Shown here: positions 58,908-64,000 of the stretch, in pieces | How positions within the stretch are numbered: position 1 is the stretch's first letter | Layout: every line of letters begins with the position of its first letter | Assembly (NCBI GenBank): GCA_020744425.1 | Contig: JAGMUV010000002.1 | Location: forward strand, 2,214,501-2,278,500 | Direction: 5' to 3' | Source: Dactylonectria macrodidyma | Lineage: Eukaryota; Ascomycota; Sordariomycetes; Hypocreales; Nectriaceae | Length of the DNA: 64,000 nt | Notes under the pieces: generated by a model | What the model was told of the DNA's origin: nothing | The model's database searches: none | The model's input: only the letters and a program-made list of their open reading frames with translations | Program-made: the position numbers and the translations under genes

Positions 58908-58928
58908 TTTAGGTACCTACCACCTAAA
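58908..58928. repeat. Inverted repeat TTTAGGT-7-ACCTAAA containing AGGTACCT
   Basis: Seven-base arms flank ACCTACC. It lies about 830 bp upstream of the forkhead start codon. Confidence 0.75.
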
Positions 58929-58959
58929 GTTTCTGTGCTGCTGCTGCTGCCCTTTCAAG

Positions 58960-59420
58960 TCGCCGTTACCCTCCCACCTTCCTTAACCTTGTTCATCCAT
59001 CCTCCCATTCACTGGGATCATCCACTCACACACACTCTCTCTCCCACTATTACCCATCCATCACCTTACCTTGCACACTTCTACTACGGCACTCGCCCAC
59101 TCAACCAACTCACACACCCATCCGTCCACCCATCCATCTACCTAATCCCTCCTTCCCCTCCCTTTCGCGTTACTTCGTACTCCGTCTTTCCTTCACTCTA
59201 CCTACTCTCCTACAACTCTTCGTCGCTCTCGCTCTTGCACCTCGCAATCATCTCCATCGTCTCGGATATCTTTCCTCGCCGTGCCTTCGCCGTATTCCCC
59301 TGTTCGTCGCCTCGGCCCCTTTCACACGCTTTTTCCGACGCGAGTTTCCGCCCGCCGTCACCGTCTGCCGTCTGATTTGCTCCTGCACGCCTCGACTCAC
59401 CCGCAGCCGCACCCGCAACA
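58960..59420 (+). promoter_or_regulatory. Pyrimidine-rich promoter/5' UTR block of the forkhead gene
   Basis: The plus strand is dominated by C and T (CTCCCACC, TCCATCC, CTCTCTCTCC words). In filamentous fungi such tracts usually sit around transcription starts and in 5' leaders. A possible 5' UTR intron donor (CCAG then GTGAGC) is at 59536, with candidate acceptors before 59750. Confidence 0.4.
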
Positions 59421-59752
59421 CTTCACCTTTGATCGCCCCAGTGCCCACTCGCCCTATTGAACGCCTCCAAACAAGTCACGATAGCCCTGTCAAGGCCGCC
59501 CCACAGGTCATTAACGGATTACTCGCTCCATCCAGGTGAGCTTTGGGCCTTTTCTCTTTCTTTCTCTCTTCCTTGCCTTCATGCACTCTCGTCCCATCCC
59601 CTCCTGCTCTGCCGATGCCCGCCCGATCCATCCCACCCACGCAACGATATCTACTCTCCCATCCCCGGCCCAGCTGACTCTCCAAGTGAATCCCCAACTA
59701 TCCCTCATTGCCACACCATTGAATCGACTTGATCCGCCCCGACTAGGCCGCC

Positions 59753-62014
59753 ATGGCCAGAAATCCGCGTTTCCCGGTCTCAAACGAGCCTCTTCACATC
59801 TTCCAGGACGACATGTTCGAGAACGGCGCCCCCATGACTAGTCACGCACCCATGCCCTCCGTCACGAAGCCCAACCGACGTCCCCTAACCAGCTCCAACT
59901 CCAACGTCGTCCTCAACCCACCCGCCGGCTCACACCAATCCTACTCTCCTTTCAAGACGAGGCCGATGTCGTCACCTCATTCAACCCTCGGCTCCTCCCA
60001 CAGCAACAAGTTGAACATGGTCGCCATGGCTCCCCCATCCGGCAAGGGACACAACACCGACTCCCTACATAAGAGACCCTATCTCTCCAAATTCAAAACT
60101 GGCCCTCAACGGCACTCGATAGACGCCAGCTTTGCCTACGGAAAGGAGAACATCCACCCTCAAATCTTCCCGGCCCCTGCCACCATCGACCTGGCTGTCG
60201 AGAACTACCACCACAAACCCAACGGCAAGAGAGGGCTCATGGATGCCGCCCCTATCAAAGATTCGAGACCTGCCAAGAAGATCAAGACGGAGCCCACGGT
60301 CATCCCTCGCCCCGATGCCTTCCCTCCCATCATCGACGATGGTGCCAAGCCGCCCCACAGTTACGCCCAGCTAATTGGAATGGCCATCCTCCGGTCTCCC
60401 ATGCATCGCCTCACGCTCGCTCAAATATACAAGTGGATCAGTGACCACTACTCCTTTTACAGCCCTACTGATGCCGGCTGGCAAAATAGTATTCGTCACA
60501 ACCTAAGCCTCCACAAGAATTTTATCAAGATCGAACGGCCCAAGGACGATCCTGGCAAGGGCAACTACTGGGGTATTGAGCCTGGCACCGAGTCTCAGTT
60601 CCTTAAGGAGAAACCGACTCGCAAATCCGCTCCCACCGCCGAGAATCTCCCAGTGATGTCAACTCGCCTCGAACCCTCGAGGCCCACTCCCAGACACATG
60701 CAGGAGCCCACCCTACCTCCACCAATGCCCATCAGCCAAGCTCTCCTTCCTCCACTCCCTACCTCGCAGGCAACCATGTCGATGCCCGTAGAGCTTTCAT
60801 CTGATGCCACCATTCCCGTTTCCGACAACATTGGCCCTGAGGATGCCGTGGATAAAGCTGGAGAACACGAAATTTCCCTTGACTCGTCGCTCTACTCGCC
60901 ACTTCCAGCTGCCATGCATTCCTCGCCTCCAGTTTCTCGCCATCAGGAACCCCGCAGCAATACGCCTCCTCCCATCTCCCGCAACCCTGCCTCCTCCATC
61001 ACCCGATCACACAAGCGCAAATTTGCTTCCATGGACGACAGCGGCTACATTTCTTCACTCGAGTCGTCAGTGATGCGACCCAATCAGAAGGCTCTTTTGC
61101 TAACATCCGAGGCCGATCGACCTCGCATCAAGCGTGGACGTGCCGAGGAAGAGATTGCTCGCTTGCGAGGCTCCTCTCCTTTCAGCCCAACAAAATCCCG
61201 ATCATATTCCGCCTTTGGACCAGTGTCTTCTTCACCCCTACGACAAGCCCACGAGAACCAGATGCTGCCTCCTCTCACTCCGATCGTCAAGATGAAGCCT
61301 CCCGTCCGCCCACCTCCCTCGGTCTCTCCAAACACCAACTTGCGCATTCACCGAGACAAGGTCCGCCACATGCTTCAGTCCCCACTCCGTCGTGTCACCG
61401 GTGTCACCGACGACGCCGTCCCATGGAGCCCTGCCTTCAACCTCGACGAAACAGCTTACAACTTTGACGACGTTCTCAACACCGCCGACTTCGATATCTT
61501 CCAGGATCTCACGAGCATGGATGAGAATGTCTTTGCTACCAACGCCGCAGACGGCTCTCCCGTGAAGCGTTCCGCAAAGCGCGCTCGCTTCGACAGATCT
61601 TACTCAACATCAGCGCTGGGTGAACTCACCAACTCCACCGTGAAGAAATCCATCGCTTCGGCGCCCTTGCTCAAGGCACCGGATACGCCTGCCCAGTTCC
61701 TCGACACTCCAAGCAAAGTATTTGAGGATCTTGGCTCGCCATCGAAAATGTTCCAGCAATCCCCGATTCGAAACCAGTCTCCGTCCAAATATGCCAACCT
61801 ATTAGAGATTCCTCCTGAGGGCGATTGGCCAGGATTCCTGATCGACCCAGCCGACTTCATTTCCAATAGCAACTCAGAAGTCACGGACTTCTCTGGCCTC
61901 GATATTCTCCAGGGCTTTGAGAAGATTGGATCCGGCTCGCAACAAAACAGGGGCCCTAAGGGCCCCCGGGGCAACAAGGGTGGATTAAGCCGAAGCTACT
62001 CGACAGCTTTTTAA
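59753..62014 (+). CDS. Forkhead transcription factor (HCM1/Sep1 type)
   Basis: Winged-helix DNA-binding regulator; fungal HCM1/Sep1/Fkh relatives drive cell-cycle and septation genes. A single exon of 753 aa with start context GCCATGG. The forkhead domain spans about residues 199-290: KPPHSYAQLIGMAILRSP, then the recognition-helix sequence GWQNSIRHNLSLHKNFIKI, then GKGNYWGIEPG. Basic clusters flank it (KKIKTE before, PTRK after), likely nuclear-import signals. No FHA domain is visible, which separates it from yeast Fkh1/Fkh2. The C-terminal half is Ser/Pro-rich with many SP and TP sites (SPFSPTKS, SPLRRVTG), candidate CDK targets, as in Hcm1. Convergent with ATG101; preceded by the large gene-free region. 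The domain is certain; assignment to HCM1/Sep1 is from domain layout. Confidence 0.93.
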   Translation: MARNPRFPVSNEPLHIFQDDMFENGAPMTSHAPMPSVTKPNRRPLTSSNSNVVLNPPAGSHQSYSPFKTRPMSSPHSTLGSSHSNKLNMVAMAPPSGKGHNTDSLHKRPYLSKFKTGPQRHSIDASFAYGKENIHPQIFPAPATIDLAVENYHHKPNGKRGLMDAAPIKDSRPAKKIKTEPTVIPRPDAFPPIIDDGAKPPHSYAQLIGMAILRSPMHRLTLAQIYKWISDHYSFYSPTDAGWQNSIRHNLSLHKNFIKIERPKDDPGKGNYWGIEPGTESQFLKEKPTRKSAPTAENLPVMSTRLEPSRPTPRHMQEPTLPPPMPISQALLPPLPTSQATMSMPVELSSDATIPVSDNIGPEDAVDKAGEHEISLDSSLYSPLPAAMHSSPPVSRHQEPRSNTPPPISRNPASSITRSHKRKFASMDDSGYISSLESSVMRPNQKALLLTSEADRPRIKRGRAEEEIARLRGSSPFSPTKSRSYSAFGPVSSSPLRQAHENQMLPPLTPIVKMKPPVRPPPSVSPNTNLRIHRDKVRHMLQSPLRRVTGVTDDAVPWSPAFNLDETAYNFDDVLNTADFDIFQDLTSMDENVFATNAADGSPVKRSAKRARFDRSYSTSALGELTNSTVKKSIASAPLLKAPDTPAQFLDTPSKVFEDLGSPSKMFQQSPIRNQSPSKYANLLEIPPEGDWPGFLIDPADFISNSNSEVTDFSGLDILQGFEKIGSGSQQNRGPKGPRGNKGGLSRSYSTAF

Positions 62015-62955
62015 ACGGGGGACCGTGCTGAGATGACCACGAAAGCATAATGATGAATATTAATGACTTGACGAAGAACCACAAACACAACTTGGTCGAG
62101 GTATGGCCATGCCTAGCTCACTCGAGGCGAGTAGGCATTGGGCTTGTCCGCTGTGGACTAGAACAGAGAGGCTCGGTTTCAAGCCTTGCTCTCCCCTGGC
62201 TTCGCGGCTGGCTATTGACGATAATGATGGTTTTGAGCACATATGCTCACAAGGCTCGGTATAACTGGATGGTCATTTGGGATCTATGCTTGTATGCGTT
62301 CCTGTTTTGTTACTATTTTTTCTTTGTATGATTTGTTGTATGGAGTTTGGATTCAACCGGGGAGATAGGATGGATTGATTGAGTACCTGTGCTTCTGTGT
62401 TGGTTTTTTTCAAACCCGACTAGGGTTAGGAAGGAGTATCGGACAATTAGGCTAGCATGATATCTCTTGTGTTCTGGACTCAATGATATTACTCTGTTTT
62501 ACTGTCACTTACGCCTTGTACCTTTCGAGCTGTCGTTCAGGAGTGGAGGTCGTCATGTCCCCGTCTTGGTATGGCAGTTACTAGCAAGGACAGTGTGGTT
62601 TTGTACAATATTGTAGAGAGGAGACTAGACCTGTAATTCACCGATCGCATGTTGCTTTTAAGCGGGTTGATCACATGGATGAGTCTGGTCTCGGGAAATG
62701 TAGGCCAAGGAATTCATATGTATTCACTGACTCAGCCATGTCAACTGGGTATCTATTACTGACAACTAAGGCCCTAGCCGTGACTCTATCTCCTAAAACG
62801 CCTATAATTCCCACGCCCAAAGCAACACAATATATATACAGTGGCAGACGGATGATTTCTAAACTCTTACGCCCATCTGCAACAACCCCCTAGAGGGCAT
62901 CCGAGAACAAAGTGAAATTTCGAGCGCAACCCTAGATTGCGCTTTCCCCCCTCTG
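62015..62955. other. Convergent 3' region between the forkhead gene and ATG101
   Basis: 3' flanks of both genes, AT-richer than average with T-rich stretches near 62311-62330. No gene seen. Confidence 0.6.
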
Positions 62956-63934
62956 TTAGTAGATACGCATGCGGGTCGCCCAGCTTGTCTCCTCTTGGAC
63001 GAGGTTGATCTTGTAGGGAAACGGGTTGGTGCCTTGGGTGGTGATGGGCGGGATATGATCTTTGTGAGTGTTGGCGAAGGTGACAATCTTCATGGCGGTG
63101 GTGAGGAGAGTCTGTTCCATGGCGCGACGGACTTTGGCTCGTTCTGTGAAGGCTATGGTCAGTGGTGAGTTCGTTATGGCTTGGGTTTTGCATGCAGGCA
63201 ACGCCAGTGTCGGAGGACGGCGCATCCCGAGCTGAAGCAAGACAAGAAAAGGTCAAGGAATATGTACGCACCACTTTCAGTCCTCGGCTCGGCCACTGTC
63301 ACCTTGACGGTCCAGCATTCCCAGCAAACCTCCTCGTCGCCGCGGGACAGCCAGGCCTTGCGCCGGCGCTTCTCGAAGAACTGGACGACGAGCTGGCCAC
63401 GGCCGCCGCCAGTGGTGCCGCTGTTGGCGGCGGCGTTGGCGTTGGCGCTGCTGCCGGTAGAGGAGCGCTGGGCATCGAGCTGGCTCTCAAGGGCGGCGGC
63501 GCGCTGTTCGATCATAGTCTCAAGCTCATCATCGTCGACGTAGGGGAGGGTCAGGTCGAGGACCTCGCGGGTCTGCGGGGTGAGGGACGGGAAGAAGCGA
63601 TGGAAAAAGATGGTGTGCAGGATGCCTGTGGGTTATGTTAGTTGAAAAGGTGACCGAGGCAGCATTAGAGGGAAATAGAAGAAGCGCATGCGATATATGC
63701 AGCAATATGTGAAGTGAATGGGACGTGACACTTCATGGTTGCGGGCTGGAATAGTGATGTATAGGGTGGCGGGGAACGGCGAGAACAGGGTATGGAGGGG
63801 GCCTGCTGCTGACCTTTGACGACGTCTCGGACGGAGCGAGGATCAGCAAAGACGTCAAGTATGAACTCGGGCGGCTCCTGCTGATCCATGGCGCGGGATT
63901 TGTCGTGGAGGCGAGTCTGCGCGGCCACGATCAT
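62956..63934 (-). CDS. ATG101: Autophagy-related protein 101 (HORMA domain)
   Basis: Subunit of the Atg1/ULK kinase complex that stabilises Atg13 and starts autophagosome formation. Present in filamentous fungi, fission yeast and animals but not in budding yeast. Three minus-strand exons, 63934-63814, 63625-63272 and 63143-62956, give 220 aa from the first ATG, or 205 aa from the ATG at 63889 (MDQQEPPEFILDVF), which matches the family start better. Family landmarks are GILHTIFFHRFFPS, LDLTLPYVDD, WECWTVKV and the C-terminal ERAKVRRAMEQTL with NPFPYKINL. A Ser/Ala/Asn/Gly-rich insert of about 30 residues precedes GQLVVQFFEKRR. Introns of 188 and 128 nt are long for this window; donors are GTCAGC and GTGCGT. 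The start lies only 66 bp from the window edge, so the promoter is outside. Confidence 0.92.
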
Positions 63935-64000
63935 TGTGTTTCGAAGAGAGGGGGGGGAGGGAGAGAGAAGAGGTTGAAGTTGAAAGAGTTGGTTGATAGG

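Larger units (their letters stand above)
52095..59752. other. 7.7-kb region with no supportable gene, upstream of the forkhead gene
   Basis: I find no conserved ORF, tRNA or mobile element. The longest frames (53387-54040, 56257-57090, 58016-58648) have low-complexity, frame-shadow composition. The region holds several simple repeats (53263, 53941, 56402, 57628), AGGTACCT at 55372 and 58911, direct repeats at 55731-55750 and an A-run at about 58673-58687. From about 58960 to 59420 the plus strand is strongly pyrimidine-rich, fitting the forkhead promoter and 5' UTR. It may contain an unannotated non-coding transcript or distal regulatory DNA. Confidence 0.55.

Noticed and set aside
1..64000. 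tRNA, rRNA, CRISPR, transposon and biosynthetic-cluster search
   Set aside because: By eye I found no tRNA B-box with a matching cloverleaf outside coding sequence, no long terminal or inverted repeats with a transposase, no repeat-spacer array, and no polyketide or peptide synthetase genes.

Overview
This 64-kb window is nuclear DNA from a filamentous ascomycete, most likely a Sordariomycete and probably in the order Hypocreales. The basis is short introns (49-63 nt in most genes) with GTRNGT donors and CTAAC/CTGAC branch points, wide intergenic spaces, pyrimidine-rich promoters, and a gene set typical of Pezizomycotina (Snx41, Atg101, Pds5/Spo76, an HCM1/Sep1-type forkhead factor). The order-level call is inference; no rRNA, tRNA or mitochondrial marker is present to settle it. 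I assembled exons by hand from splice signals and reading-frame continuity.

Layout, left to right: the 3' part of a Puf-family RNA-binding protein gene (Jsn1/Puf2 type, +); an RCO1-like double-PHD subunit of the Rpd3S deacetylase (-); a PA2G4/Ebp1-type methionine-aminopeptidase-fold protein (-); a SNF5-family chromatin remodelling subunit (+); the cohesin regulator Pds5 (-); a Ser/Thr-rich surface protein with four 25-residue tandem repeats (+); mRNA capping guanylyltransferase (-); sorting nexin Snx41 (-); a single-pass membrane protein of unknown function (-); the Paf1-complex subunit Ctr9 (+); NADH-cytochrome b5 reductase (-); a PH plus leucine-rich-repeat protein with CARMIL-like architecture (+); the endocytic actin regulator Pan1 (+); a 7.7-kb stretch with no supportable gene; a forkhead transcription factor (+); and the autophagy initiation protein Atg101 (-) at the right edge.

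Most genes are conserved housekeeping or regulatory genes. Five act on chromatin or early Pol II transcription (RCO1, SNF5, PDS5, capping enzyme, CTR9), and two adjacent ones concern actin and endocytosis (PH-LRR protein, PAN1). Fungal gene neighbourhoods are not operons, so this is grouping, not evidence of co-regulation. I see no transposon, secondary-metabolite cluster, tRNA, CRISPR array or virus-derived sequence.

The parts most worth a second look are the repeat-bearing surface protein with its ambiguous N-terminus, the PH-LRR protein, two introns whose length is a multiple of three and which contain no stop (so simple ORF calling reads through them), the empty region before the forkhead gene, and a recurring AGGTACCT-centred palindrome found only between genes. 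I did not find a convincing new multi-gene system.
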